64,000 nt of DNA from assembly GCF_900115395.1 (NCBI RefSeq), contig NZ_FOWE01000002.1:248001-312000 (forward strand). Reading direction: 5' to 3'. The stretch is from Geodermatophilus obscurus (GTDB lineage: Bacteria > Actinomycetota > Actinomycetes > Mycobacteriales > Geodermatophilaceae). This document shows positions 24,835 through 32,585 of this stretch, piece by piece. How positions within the stretch are numbered: position 1 is the stretch's first letter; each line of letters opens with the position of its first letter. The notes under the pieces were generated by a model, which did not search any database, was not told the DNA's origin, and saw nothing but the letters and a program-made list of their open reading frames with translations. Position numbers and translations under genes: made by a program.

Positions 24835-25335
24835 TCAGCCGGTGACGGTCCGGGCCTGCTCGGCGAACCTGCGCCGGGCGTCCTCCAGCGCGGCCACCGC
24901 CTGCGCCCGCCGCTCCCACCCGCGGGTCTCGGCCGACTTCTCCGGGGCCAGCGCCTCGTAGATCTCGAAGAAGTGCCAGATCTCGGCGATCTGGTGGATC
25001 GGGACGTCCTCGAGCTCCTGCAGGTGCTGCTGGCGCGGGTCGGTGGCCGGGACGCAGAGCAGCTTGGCGTCCGGGCCGCGCTCGTCGTGCACCCAGAACA
25101 CCGCGATGACCCGCGCGCGCACCAGGCAGCCGGGGAAGGTCGGCTCGCCGAGCAGCAGCAGCGCGTCGATCGGGTCGCCGTCCTCGGCGATGGTGTCCGG
25201 GACGAACCCGTAGTCGCCGGGGTAGCCGGTGGCCGTGAACAGCATCCGCAGCAGCCGGATGCGGCCGAGCCGCTGGTCGTACTCGTAGCGGTTCCGGGAG
25301 CCCTTGGGCACCTCGACGATCACGTCGGCTTCCAC
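24835..25335 (-). CDS. ppa: inorganic pyrophosphatase (family I)
   Basis: This encodes 166 residues from GTG at 25335 and has the normal bacterial length. It hydrolyses pyrophosphate to phosphate in the cytoplasm and drives biosynthetic reactions forward. Family residues are present: EVPKGSRNRYEYD at the start, the metal-binding EDGDPIDALLL signature, GCLVRARVIAVF, and the C-terminal EIWHFFEIYEALAPEK region. The only oddity is its genomic pairing with the GH26-like gene. Confidence 0.95.
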   Translation of the reverse strand: MEADVIVEVPKGSRNRYEYDQRLGRIRLLRMLFTATGYPGDYGFVPDTIAEDGDPIDALLLLGEPTFPGCLVRARVIAVFWVHDERGPDAKLLCVPATDPRQQHLQELEDVPIHQIAEIWHFFEIYEALAPEKSAETRGWERRAQAVAALEDARRRFAEQARTVTG

Positions 25336-25388
25336 GCGGACCCCTTCCCGAGCGGTGGGAGCGACCCTCGCCGAGCGCCGGCCGCGCG

Positions 25389-26513
25389 TCAACCGGAGGC
25401 CGGTCCTCCGACGACGGTCAGCCGGCCCGGTGCGCCGTCGCCGAGGAAGGCCGCCAGGGCGGTGCCCTCGGCCTCGACGTCGTCGCGCTCGGCGGGGGTG
25501 AGCGGGCGCAGCGGCCGGACGGTCACGTCGACGCCGCCGTCGTCGCGCCCGCCGGTGGTCCAGGTGGCCGACACGGAGCCGTCGACGAGGACGAGGCGGG
25601 CACCGGTCACGCTGAGCCCGCGGTGCTCGTCGGCGATGACCCGCGACCGGTCGTCGTAGCCCAGGACGGCGTTGTCGAACGCCGGCAGGAAGCGCACCGG
25701 CGCCGGCTCGCCGGGGTCGGGCAGGGGAGCGTCGGGGACGTCGAGCAGTTCGCGTCCGCGCTCGTCGCGCCAGGAGCGCAGCTGCGGCCGCAGCCGGGCG
25801 ACCACCGCCGGCAGTCCGCTCAGGCCGCACCAGGCGCGCAGGTCCGCGCTCGCCGCCGGCCCGTACGCCCGCAGGTAGCGCAGGACGAGGGCGTCGAGGA
25901 CGTCGTCGGGCGGGCCGACGAGCAGGTCGCGGCCCAGCCAGGCGCGGACGGTGGTGTTGCGGGCCGGCGCCTGCTGCCGCCACAGCCCGCGCGGCGGCGT
26001 CTGGACCAGCGGGACGAGGCTGGACAGGGCGTCGCCGAGGTCGCGCGGCAGCGCGTCGGGCCACCGGCCGGCGAGGAGCCGGCCGACCTCGGGCAGCAGC
26101 CGCGGCTCCGCCGCGAACAGGGGCTCGCCGGCGGCGGTGAGCTCGTCGAGGTCGACGCCCGGCAGCCGCCGGCCGAGCACGCCCAGCATCCGGGCGAGGA
26201 GCATCGGCTGGTGCACCGGCCGCAGGCGCAGGCAGTCGTCGGCGGTGACCAGGTGCAGCGTGCGGCGCATCAGCTGGGTGCGGACCACCTGCCGCCCCTC
26301 GAGCAGGCCGTCGAGCTCGGCCGGGGACGACCGGGCCAGCCGCGACCACAGCCCGACGTGGGGCTCCTGCGGCTCCTGGGCCTGCAGGCCGACGAGGTGG
26401 TCGACGGCGCCGGACGCGTCGCGCTCGTCGCGGTGCAGCAGCAGCTGCCGGGCGAGCGTGGCGCGGTCGAGCGCACGCCGGGAGAGCACCTCGGCTCCCC
26501 GGCGCGCGCCCAC
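25389..26513 (-). CDS. winged-helix DNA-binding domain protein (AlkX/YcaQ-like)
   Basis: This encodes 374 residues from GTG at 26513. It belongs to the HTH_42 (PF06224) family: an N-terminal LVGLQAQEPQEPHVGLWSRL, QLMRRTLHLVTADDCLRLRP, a middle LRAYGPAASADLRAW and FLPAFDNAVLGYDDRSRV. Relatives such as YcaQ are DNA glycosylases acting on interstrand crosslinks, and the conserved glutamine-containing QxQ-like segment near the N-terminus (LQAQEPQ) is retained. Function in this subgroup is inferred. It is 53 bp upstream of the pyrophosphatase start on the same strand. Confidence 0.85.
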   Translation of the reverse strand: MGARRGAEVLSRRALDRATLARQLLLHRDERDASGAVDHLVGLQAQEPQEPHVGLWSRLARSSPAELDGLLEGRQVVRTQLMRRTLHLVTADDCLRLRPVHQPMLLARMLGVLGRRLPGVDLDELTAAGEPLFAAEPRLLPEVGRLLAGRWPDALPRDLGDALSSLVPLVQTPPRGLWRQQAPARNTTVRAWLGRDLLVGPPDDVLDALVLRYLRAYGPAASADLRAWCGLSGLPAVVARLRPQLRSWRDERGRELLDVPDAPLPDPGEPAPVRFLPAFDNAVLGYDDRSRVIADEHRGLSVTGARLVLVDGSVSATWTTGGRDDGGVDVTVRPLRPLTPAERDDVEAEGTALAAFLGDGAPGRLTVVGGPASG

Positions 26514-26544
26514 CGCGTCTGTCTACCGCGCGGGCCGACCGTCG

Positions 26545-26898
26545 TCAGGCGGCGAGCGGGTGGTGGTGGCAGCGGCCGTTGCTGGTGGCGCGGGCGGCGC
26601 ACGGTGCGCCGGCCCGGGTCACCCCGCCGCTGTCGCCGCAGCGGGCCGGGGCCGCGGGCCGCGCCGCGGGCTGTGCGGCCGGCAGGGCGGCCAGTGCCGG
26701 GCGGGGGAAGGGGAGGACGACGGCGTCCCGGGCGATGGCGTCCCGGGCGACGGCGGGTGCCTCGGCGGGCACCGGGCCGGGCACGGCGGCGCGGGCGGGA
26801 GCCGGGACCGCACGGCCGGCACGGCGGTGCAGTGCCGAGGCGGCGGTGAGACCGGCGGTGAAGGCGGCGAGGGCGGTGGCGACGTGACTGGCGCGCAT
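26545..26898 (-). CDS. small Ala/Pro-rich protein with C-terminal Cys/His motif
   Basis: This encodes 117 residues from ATG at 26898. An N-terminal hydrophobic stretch (VATALAAFTAGLTAASAL) could be a membrane anchor or signal. The middle is Ala/Pro-rich. The end carries C-x7-TRAGAPCAARATSNGRCHHH, reminiscent of the GxPC...GxRC..H pattern found in small phage and plasmid zinc-binding proteins. Family assignment is uncertain. It lies upstream of the winged-helix gene on the same strand. Confidence 0.6.
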   Translation of the reverse strand: MRASHVATALAAFTAGLTAASALHRRAGRAVPAPARAAVPGPVPAEAPAVARDAIARDAVVLPFPRPALAALPAAQPAARPAAPARCGDSGGVTRAGAPCAARATSNGRCHHHPLAA

Positions 26899-27081
26899 GC
26901 CCTCCCCATCGGCGGTCCACGGCCCGGGAGGGACGCGGCAGCCCCACGCGCCACAGCCGTCGCACCGGGGCCGGCGGGCGCTCCTCCTCTCCTCGGACAC
27001 GCGGCACGGTTGTCCACCTTGACCAGGGGTAACGCAGCTCACACACGTGCCGAGACGGTCGTGACGACGACAGGAGGAGCG

Positions 27082-27921
27082 ATGACCACCAAGGTCGAGA
27101 AGTCGATCCAGGTCGACGTGCCGGTGCGCACGGCCTACGACCAGTGGACGCAGTTCGAGGACTTCCCCCACTTCATGGGCGGGGTCAAGGAGGTCCGCCA
27201 GCTCGACGACCGGCGGCTGCACTGGGTCGCCGAGATCGCCGGCGTCCGCCGGCAGTGGGAGGCCACCGTCCTCGAGCAGGACCCCGACCGGAAGGTCGCC
27301 TGGGCCGCCACGGAGGGGGCGACCAACGCCGGCGCGGTCCGGTTCGAGGCCGCCGGCCCCGACTCGACGATCGTGTACCTGCAGCTGGAGTACGAGCCCG
27401 AGGGCCTGGTGGAGCAGGTCGGCGACAAGCTCGGGATCGTCGAGCGGCAGGTGCGGTCGGACCTCGAGCGGTTCAAGAGCCTGGTCGAGAGCCAGGGTTA
27501 TGCCAGCGGCGCCTGGCGCGGGTCGATCAACGAGGAGCTCGACGTCGGCACGCCGACCGCCGAGACCGCGCACCGGTCGCAGGGCGACAGCGGCAAGGCC
27601 GGCGTCTCGGGGAAGGTCGTCGCCGGTGCGGCCGCGGCGGTGGCCGGGGTCGCGGCAGCGGCCGCGGCGGTGGCGTCGTCCGGCGGGCAGCAGGAGAGCC
27701 GCCCGGTGGATCAGCCGGTGGACCGGCCCGAGGGCGTCGCCCAGCCGCAGCAGGTCACCGTGGTGGACCAGCCGCCGGCGGACGTCGTGGTGCGCGACGA
27801 CGTGCTCATCCCCGAGTCCGACGCGGAGGGCTACACCGCCCCGTCGTCCACGGAGGGCGTCGAGCACACCGTCCGTGGTGACGGGGACGACCCGATGATC
27901 GGCGGCGGCAGCCGCCGCTGA
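27082..27921 (+). CDS. SRPBCC-family cyclase/dehydrase-like protein with low-complexity tail
   Basis: This encodes 279 residues from ATG at 27082, preceded by AGGAGGAG. Residues 1-145 are a START/SRPBCC lipid-binding fold (KSIQVDVPVRTAYDQWTQFE, FPHFMGGVKEVRQLDDRRL, YLQLEYEPEGLVEQVG). Residues 175-200 are an Ala/Val run, and the rest is Pro/Gln/Asp-rich and probably disordered. Related proteins are common in stress-tolerant actinobacteria, but ligands are unknown. A very stable hairpin follows the stop. Confidence 0.88.
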   Translation: MTTKVEKSIQVDVPVRTAYDQWTQFEDFPHFMGGVKEVRQLDDRRLHWVAEIAGVRRQWEATVLEQDPDRKVAWAATEGATNAGAVRFEAAGPDSTIVYLQLEYEPEGLVEQVGDKLGIVERQVRSDLERFKSLVESQGYASGAWRGSINEELDVGTPTAETAHRSQGDSGKAGVSGKVVAGAAAAVAGVAAAAAAVASSGGQQESRPVDQPVDRPEGVAQPQQVTVVDQPPADVVVRDDVLIPESDAEGYTAPSSTEGVEHTVRGDGDDPMIGGGSRR

Positions 27922-27927
27922 CCTGCC

Positions 27928-27971
27928 GACCGGCCGGGTGCCCGCACGCAGCGGGCACCCGGCCGGTCGCG
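27928..27971. terminator. strong hairpin between convergent genes
   Basis: CGACCGGCCGGGTGCCCG pairs with CGGGCACCCGGCCGGTCG around eight bases. It serves the SRPBCC gene (plus) and the PRC-barrel gene (minus). Confidence 0.85.
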
Positions 27972-27974
27972 GTC

Positions 27975-29483
27975 TCAGGCCCGGCCGGTGAGCCGGCCGG
28001 CGGCCCGTGTGATCTGCTCGTAGTCGCCGTACCCGGCGCCCACGACGTAGCCGGTGCCCGCGCCCAGCCCGAAGGCCGTCAGGCGCACGACCCGCTTGCC
28101 CTTCTTCTTCAGCCGGTGGCCGGCCTCGGCGACCTCCTCGGGCACCGACTCGACGGCGCGCTCGGCGCGCATCGCCGCCCGCATCCCGGTCTGGCCCAGC
28201 TCGGCCCCGACCTCGGCGGCCTTCGACACCGCGGCGGTCGCCAGCGCGGCACCGGTCCCCAGCGCCTGCCGGGCGGCGGCGGCACTCTCGTCGGCCGCCT
28301 CGCGCAGCACGGACCCGGTGGACGCCAGCAGGGGAGCGGCCGCCAGCGCGCCGCTGCGGGTGGCGCCGAGGACCTGCGCCGCCGCGTTGGCCGCGGCAGG
28401 CCCGGCCGCGGACAGGCTGCCGCGGGTGGCCTCCAGGGCCTGCTGGGCGACGCCGGTCACGGCCGGCACGGCCGCCGCGGCGCCGGACCGGGTGGCCTCG
28501 AGGACCTGCTGGGCGGCGTTGCCGACGACCGCGCCGGCGCCGGCGGTGCCGCTGCGGGTGGCCTCCCGCACCTGCCGCGTGGCGCTGAGCACGGCCGGTG
28601 CGACCCCGGCGGTCGCCTGCTGCAGGAGGGAGGCCCCGGTGGCCGGGACGGCGCGCGTCCGGCGGGCGGCCTTCCCGGCGGCCTTCCCGGTGGCCTTTCG
28701 CGTGGCCCTGCGGGTCTTCCGGTCGGCCTCGGCGGCCTTCCGGCCGACCTTCGCGACCTTCAGCCCGACCTTGCGGGACGCCTTGCGGGAGGCCTTGCGG
28801 GCGGTCTTGCGCGTGGACGGGCGCGCCGTCCGGCGGGCGCTGCGCGGGAGCCGGGCGGCCGGCTGCCGGCGCCGGCGGAGCACCGAGAGGACGACCGCCC
28901 CGAGGGCGAGCGCCGCGGCGACGGCGGCGGCGATCCGGGTGGTGCCGGTGCCTCCGCCGGAGGTGTCGTCGGCCCGCCCGAAGTCCCGGTCGCCGGGCTG
29001 GGCCACCGTCGGCGGCGGGGTCGGGGGCAGCGCCTCGCCGGCGTCGTCCCCGCTGGGCAGCGCCTCGGCCGGCTGCGCGACCGGCACCGTGTCGCTCGCG
29101 GCGGCCGCCGTCGTGGTCGTCGTCGTGGGCTCGGCGCCCTCCGCCGGGAGCAGGGTGTCGGAGGTCGCCGTCGTCGCCTCGATCCCGTAGTGCCGGTAGA
29201 GCGCGGCCTCCTGGTCGGTGGTGAGCTCGCGGCTCTCGCCGTAGCGCGGGGCGCCGTCGACCATGCCGCGCTCGACGGTGACCTGCACCCGCTCGCCGTC
29301 CCCGGTGGCACCCACCAGCGGGACGACGACGGTGGCGCCGCCGTGCTCGGCGTAGAGCCACTCCGGCCGGCCGGTGTCCTCGTCGGCCAGCAGGTGCGTC
29401 ACCGTGCCGATCTCGTTGCCGTCGCGGTCCACGACCGGCTTGCCGACCCAGTCGGTCACCGACTCCCGTTCAGGCAGTGTCAT
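27975..29483 (-). CDS. PRC-barrel protein with membrane segment, histone-H1-like Lys/Arg/Ala region and repeats
   Basis: This encodes 502 residues from ATG at 29483. Residues 8-80 are a PRC barrel (DWVGKPVVDRDGNEIGTVTH, EWLYAEHGG). A Thr/Pro-rich linker leads to a membrane segment near 185-210 (IAAAVAAALALGAVVLSVL). A strongly basic stretch follows (TARKASRKASRKVGLKVAKV), like histone H1 tails. Four degenerate repeats of about 23 residues start QV-EATRSG, and the C-terminal GYVVGAGYGDYEQI resembles the protein at 16289. Membrane-anchored nucleic-acid binding is a reasonable guess, not shown. The gene is probably monocistronic. Confidence 0.75.
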   Translation of the reverse strand: MTLPERESVTDWVGKPVVDRDGNEIGTVTHLLADEDTGRPEWLYAEHGGATVVVPLVGATGDGERVQVTVERGMVDGAPRYGESRELTTDQEAALYRHYGIEATTATSDTLLPAEGAEPTTTTTTAAAASDTVPVAQPAEALPSGDDAGEALPPTPPPTVAQPGDRDFGRADDTSGGGTGTTRIAAAVAAALALGAVVLSVLRRRRQPAARLPRSARRTARPSTRKTARKASRKASRKVGLKVAKVGRKAAEADRKTRRATRKATGKAAGKAARRTRAVPATGASLLQQATAGVAPAVLSATRQVREATRSGTAGAGAVVGNAAQQVLEATRSGAAAAVPAVTGVAQQALEATRGSLSAAGPAAANAAAQVLGATRSGALAAAPLLASTGSVLREAADESAAAARQALGTGAALATAAVSKAAEVGAELGQTGMRAAMRAERAVESVPEEVAEAGHRLKKKGKRVVRLTAFGLGAGTGYVVGAGYGDYEQITRAAGRLTGRA

Positions 29484-29557
29484 CGCTGTCTCCCCACCTC
29501 GTCGCCGGGCCCGGGTGGCCCGGCCGCGCACATCCGACCGCCCCTACCCCGCGACTC

Positions 29558-29576
29558 CCGGAGCATTCGGCTCCGG
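29558..29576. terminator. small hairpin after the DUF1761-like gene
   Basis: CCGGAGC pairs with GCTCCGG around ATTCG, 50 bp beyond the stop at 29627. Confidence 0.45.
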
Positions 29577-29626
29577 ATCGCCGCGGCGGTCCGCGCCCGA
29601 CCGTGGCACGCCTGGGCCCGCCCCGC

Positions 29627-30016
29627 TCAGCGGCGGCTCACGACGGCGGAGACCAGCAGCAGCTTGAGCAGCCAGTCGCCGGCGTGGATGGCGGCCAGCC
29701 GCCAGGGCACCTTCTCGTGGAACACCGACCCGGTCAGGAGCACCACCGGGAAGGCCGCCCACAACCCGGTCCCGAGGGCCAGCGCCTCACGGGGACCGCG
29801 GGCGGGCAGCCGGTCGACGAGCACCGACACCCCGGTGGCGACCACGCCGCTGCGCAGCAGCTCCACCGGCGCGACCACCGTGGGCGACCGCGGGGGTCCG
29901 GCGTAGGCCTCGTCGAGCCCGGCCAGCCGGGAGCCGAACGCGGCGTACCAGGCCGAGCTCGCCACGAAGGCGGCTCCGGCCGCGGCGGCGACCCGCAGCG
30001 GCGAGACGGCGCTCAC
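29627..30016 (-). CDS. DUF1761-like membrane protein
   Basis: This encodes 129 residues from GTG at 30016, which overlaps the stop of the preceding short gene (GTGA). Four hydrophobic helices are visible, including an N-terminal one with the AFVASSAWYAAFG pattern characteristic of DUF1761 proteins, and a late WRLAAIHAGDWLLKLLLVSA. The function of the family is unknown. The start overlap means it is translated through the truncated DUF1905 frame. Confidence 0.8.
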   Translation of the reverse strand: MSAVSPLRVAAAAGAAFVASSAWYAAFGSRLAGLDEAYAGPPRSPTVVAPVELLRSGVVATGVSVLVDRLPARGPREALALGTGLWAAFPVVLLTGSVFHEKVPWRLAAIHAGDWLLKLLLVSAVVSRR

Positions 30017-30156
30017 GACGGGTACCCGTCGACGGTGCCGGCCACCGCCACCCGCCCGCGGGTGCCGAGCTCCCGCACCGACTCCCGCCAGACCAGGTGG
30101 GTCCAGCCGCCAGGTGCCGGGCTCTTCTGCAGGGTCGCGCTGAACCGCTGGTCCAT
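30013..30156 (-). pseudogene. truncated DUF1905 protein, 47 aa
   Basis: The ATG at 30156 opens MDQRFSATLQKSPAPGGWTH and runs to GRVAVAGTVDGYPS, then stops. This is the first half of a DUF1905 domain; the intact paralogue at 32271-32549 has 92 residues and continues after the equivalent GTVDGHEF segment. The missing half coincides with the start of the DUF1761-like gene. It could be a decayed gene kept as a coupling leader, or the result of a deletion joining two genes. Confidence 0.65.
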
Positions 30157-30265
30157 GACGTCCTCCTCGTCGCGGTGGTACGGGGGCAGACCGGCGTCGG
30201 GCGCCGGACTCATCGGGCGGGCGGTGGTGTGCGCTGATGGCGTGATCTCGCGCTGGACTGCGCCG

Positions 30266-31072
30266 TCAGTGCACGTCACCGCTCCGTCCTCCCGGTGTGC
30301 CCCAGTCGATCCGGGCAGCGAGGTCGCGCAGCCGGGCGCCGAGGACCGGGTCGACCGAGGCGGCCCAGGCGACCCGGCCGAGGACGTGGTCGCGGAAGGT
30401 CGCCGGGTCGCGGTCCCGGACCTGGGAGGCCCAGGCGGAGACGGCGCAGTTGTGCAGCAGGGCCCGCAGCGCGTCGCGCTCGGGGCGCGGCAGCGTCGGC
30501 CGGGTGTTGACGACGGCGCCGAGCACCGTCTGGCGGCGTCCCGACCCGGCGCTGCGCGTCTTGCCCGGGTCGACCCGGAACCCCTCGCCGGCGGCGATCG
30601 CGGCCACGCGGGCGGCGACGGCCGGGCGGTGCAGCGTGGGCGGCCCGCTGAGGAACAGGTCGTCGACGTAGCAGGTGTAGACCGCCCCGAGCGACGCCGC
30701 CAGGCCGGTCAGCCGCCGGTCCAGCCGGGTGCAGGCGAGCTTGGCCAGCGCGGGCGAGGTGGGGGCGCCCTGCGGGAGGTGCGGTGTCGCGAGCAGGCGG
30801 CCGAGGCGGGCGTGCCGGTCGCGGCCAGCGGGGTCGGCCGGCACCGGCACCTGCCGCCACACCGCCGCCGGCACCACCGTGGTCACCAGGCCGGTGACGG
30901 CGTGGGCCACCGGCTCGGGCAGTTCGACGACGCCCTGCAGCAGGCTCCACACCCGCGCGGCCGGGACGCTGGCGAAGAAGGACTCGAGGTCCATCGCGAA
31001 CACCGTGCCGGCACCGGGGGACCTGCTGCTCGCCGTCTGCGGCCGGCGCGTCAGCCCGCAGGGCGACTCCAC
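30266..31072 (-). CDS. reverse transcriptase (RNA-directed DNA polymerase), N-terminally truncated
   Basis: This encodes 268 residues from GTG at 31072. RT motifs 3-7 are complete: AMDLESFFASV with D28, LPQGAPTSPALAKLA at 99-113, the catalytic YVDD at 135-138, DPGKTR at 168-173, and VLGAVVN at 183-189. The C-terminus (GRVAWAASVDPVLGARL, IDW) matches the thumb of retron/UG-type actinobacterial RTs. Motifs 0-2 of the fingers are missing, because the ORF starts only 27 residues before the first catalytic Asp and a VOC-like gene ends 46 bp upstream. No msr/msd-like RNA is evident next to it. It may be a remnant or a minimal form. Confidence 0.85.
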   Translation of the reverse strand: MESPCGLTRRPQTASSRSPGAGTVFAMDLESFFASVPAARVWSLLQGVVELPEPVAHAVTGLVTTVVPAAVWRQVPVPADPAGRDRHARLGRLLATPHLPQGAPTSPALAKLACTRLDRRLTGLAASLGAVYTCYVDDLFLSGPPTLHRPAVAARVAAIAAGEGFRVDPGKTRSAGSGRRQTVLGAVVNTRPTLPRPERDALRALLHNCAVSAWASQVRDRDPATFRDHVLGRVAWAASVDPVLGARLRDLAARIDWGTPGGRSGDVH

Positions 31073-31118
31073 GGCCCGGCGGCCGAGCGGCTGGCCGCCG
31101 GCTCGCGGAGCTGACCGC

Positions 31119-31942
31119 TCACCAGTCGCCGTCGGGCGGGGTGAACTGGCTGACGGTGAACTCCGCGCCCTGCGGGTCGCGCAGCAGCGCGTCGCGGGTC
31201 CACGCGCCGTCGGCCGAGCGGAGCACGGTGGCGCCCAGCCGCTCGGCGGTCGCCACGCTGTCGTCGCGGTCGGCCACGGTGAAGGTGACGTGCCAGTGCG
31301 GCGGCTCGTTGGCGGTGACCAGCAGACCGCCGATGACGTCGGCGAAGCCGGGCGGCGCCGAGGCCTGGCGTTCGTGGATGCCCGGGTCGACGGTCGCGGC
31401 GAGGTGGTCGCCGTAGCCGGGGACCTGGATCATCGTGCCGGCGTCCTGGGCCATGTCCACGTCGCGCCAGCCGAACAGCGGCTGGTAGAACGCCATCGCG
31501 GCGCCCCGGTCGGGGGTGTGCAGGTCGGAGAAGTTCCAGGTGCCCGGGGTGTTGGTGATCTGGGCGCCGGGGCGGCGACGGGCCTCCCACAGCCGGAACG
31601 CCGCACCCTGCGGATCGGTGCAGGACGCCGTCCGCCCGCCCGGGCCGGCGTCCTCGGGGCCGGAGACGACGGCGCCACCCAGCCCGGGCACCCGGGCGGC
31701 GGCCGCGTCGGCATCGTCGACGGCGACGTAGGTGTGCCAGGCCGGGAGGCCGTCCCCGGGGCCGATCGCGGCGACGTCCCGCCCGTCGAGGGTGCGATCA
31801 GGTACGGGCCCGGGACGCCGGGCGGCACGGCGTCGGTGAGCGTCCAGCCGAAGAGGCCCGCGTAGAAGGCGGCCGCGGCGACCGGGTCGGGCTGCTCGGT
31901 GTCGATCCAGCACGTCACGCCGTGCGGGTACGTCCGGATCAC
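31119..31942 (-). pseudogene. VOC-family (two-domain glyoxalase-like) protein with a frameshift
   Basis: The reading from GTG 31942 (TYPHGVTCWIDTEQPDPVAA, PGPYLIA) shifts near 31793-31800. It continues in another frame (TLDGRDVAAIGPGDGLPAWH onward) to the stop at 31119. One inserted base would restore a protein of about 274 residues with two VOC domains. The second domain (NFSDLHTPDRGAAMAFYQPL, HWHVTFTVADRDDSV) is intact. It is either a recent pseudogene or a sequencing error. Relatives are often annotated as bleomycin-resistance-like proteins. Confidence 0.8.
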
Positions 31943-32006
31943 GACCGCTCCTCCCACCGGGGTCCGGGTGGCCAGCAGCGTAGGGACGCCCGGGGACGGT
32001 TCCGCG

Positions 32007-32207
32007 TCAGCGGGCGGCCATCGCCTCGCGGACCTCGCGCAGGCTGGGGTCGGTCAGGTACCGCCCACCCACCACGACGGTGGGGGAGAGCTCGAAGCCC
32101 TCCGGGTGGTGCGCCCGCACCGCGGCGGCGCCTTCGGGGTCGTCGGCGAAGCGCACCGCCCGGTGGGGGACGCGGGCGAGCGTCACGGTGACGGCCACGT
32201 CGGCCAT
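32007..32207 (-). CDS. small glutaredoxin-like-fold protein lacking the CxxC
   Basis: This encodes 66 residues from ATG at 32207. The second half (FELSPTVVVGGRYLTDPSLR, EVREAMAAR) has the cis-proline PTVV, glycine turn and C-terminal helix of actinobacterial glutaredoxin-like proteins, and the beginning VTVTLARVPH may be the first strand. The active-site cysteines are absent and there is no cysteine at all, so redox activity is excluded. It may be a binding module or a degenerate copy. Confidence 0.55.
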   Translation of the reverse strand: MADVAVTVTLARVPHRAVRFADDPEGAAAVRAHHPEGFELSPTVVVGGRYLTDPSLREVREAMAAR

Positions 32208-32270
32208 GGACGGCTCCGATCTCGCGGCATCGGCCCGATGAGTCCTGCGCGTGCGCCCAGTCTGTCCGCC

Positions 32271-32549
32271 GTGACCCCTCAGGACATCGACGCCTCGTTC
32301 ACCGCACCCATCGAGAAGGACGGCGCCTTCGCCACCTTCGTGACCGTGCCCGGCTCCGCGGAGCTGTTCGGCACCCGCCGGGCCGTCAAGGTCACCGGCA
32401 CCGTCGACGGCCACGAGTTCGCCGCCACGTGCATGCCCTCGGGCGACGGCCCGCACTGGCTCCCGCTGCGGAAGGCGGTCTGCGCGGCGATCGGCAAGGA
32501 CGCCGCCGGTCAGGAGGTCGCCGTCCACCTGCGTCAGCGCCTGTCCTGA
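32271..32549 (+). CDS. DUF1905 domain protein
   Basis: This encodes 92 residues from GTG at 32271. The full DUF1905 pattern is present: DASFTAPIEKDGAFATFVTV, FGTRRAVKVTGTVDGHEFAA, then GPHWLPLRKAVCAAIGKDAA and a final VHL strand. The small beta-barrel family is of unknown function and is often fused to or near YdeI-like proteins. A truncated paralogue lies 2 kb upstream at 30013. Confidence 0.88.
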   Translation: MTPQDIDASFTAPIEKDGAFATFVTVPGSAELFGTRRAVKVTGTVDGHEFAATCMPSGDGPHWLPLRKAVCAAIGKDAAGQEVAVHLRQRLS

Positions 32550-32585
32550 CGGGCGGCCCGGCGTGCGGCAGGGCAGGCTGGGGCG

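Noticed and set aside
30157..31118. A retron msr/msd RNA next to the reverse transcriptase
   Set aside because: The region upstream of the RT is 46 bp and occupied by a neighbouring gene end. The inverted repeat at its 3-prime end is imperfect and lies in coding sequence.
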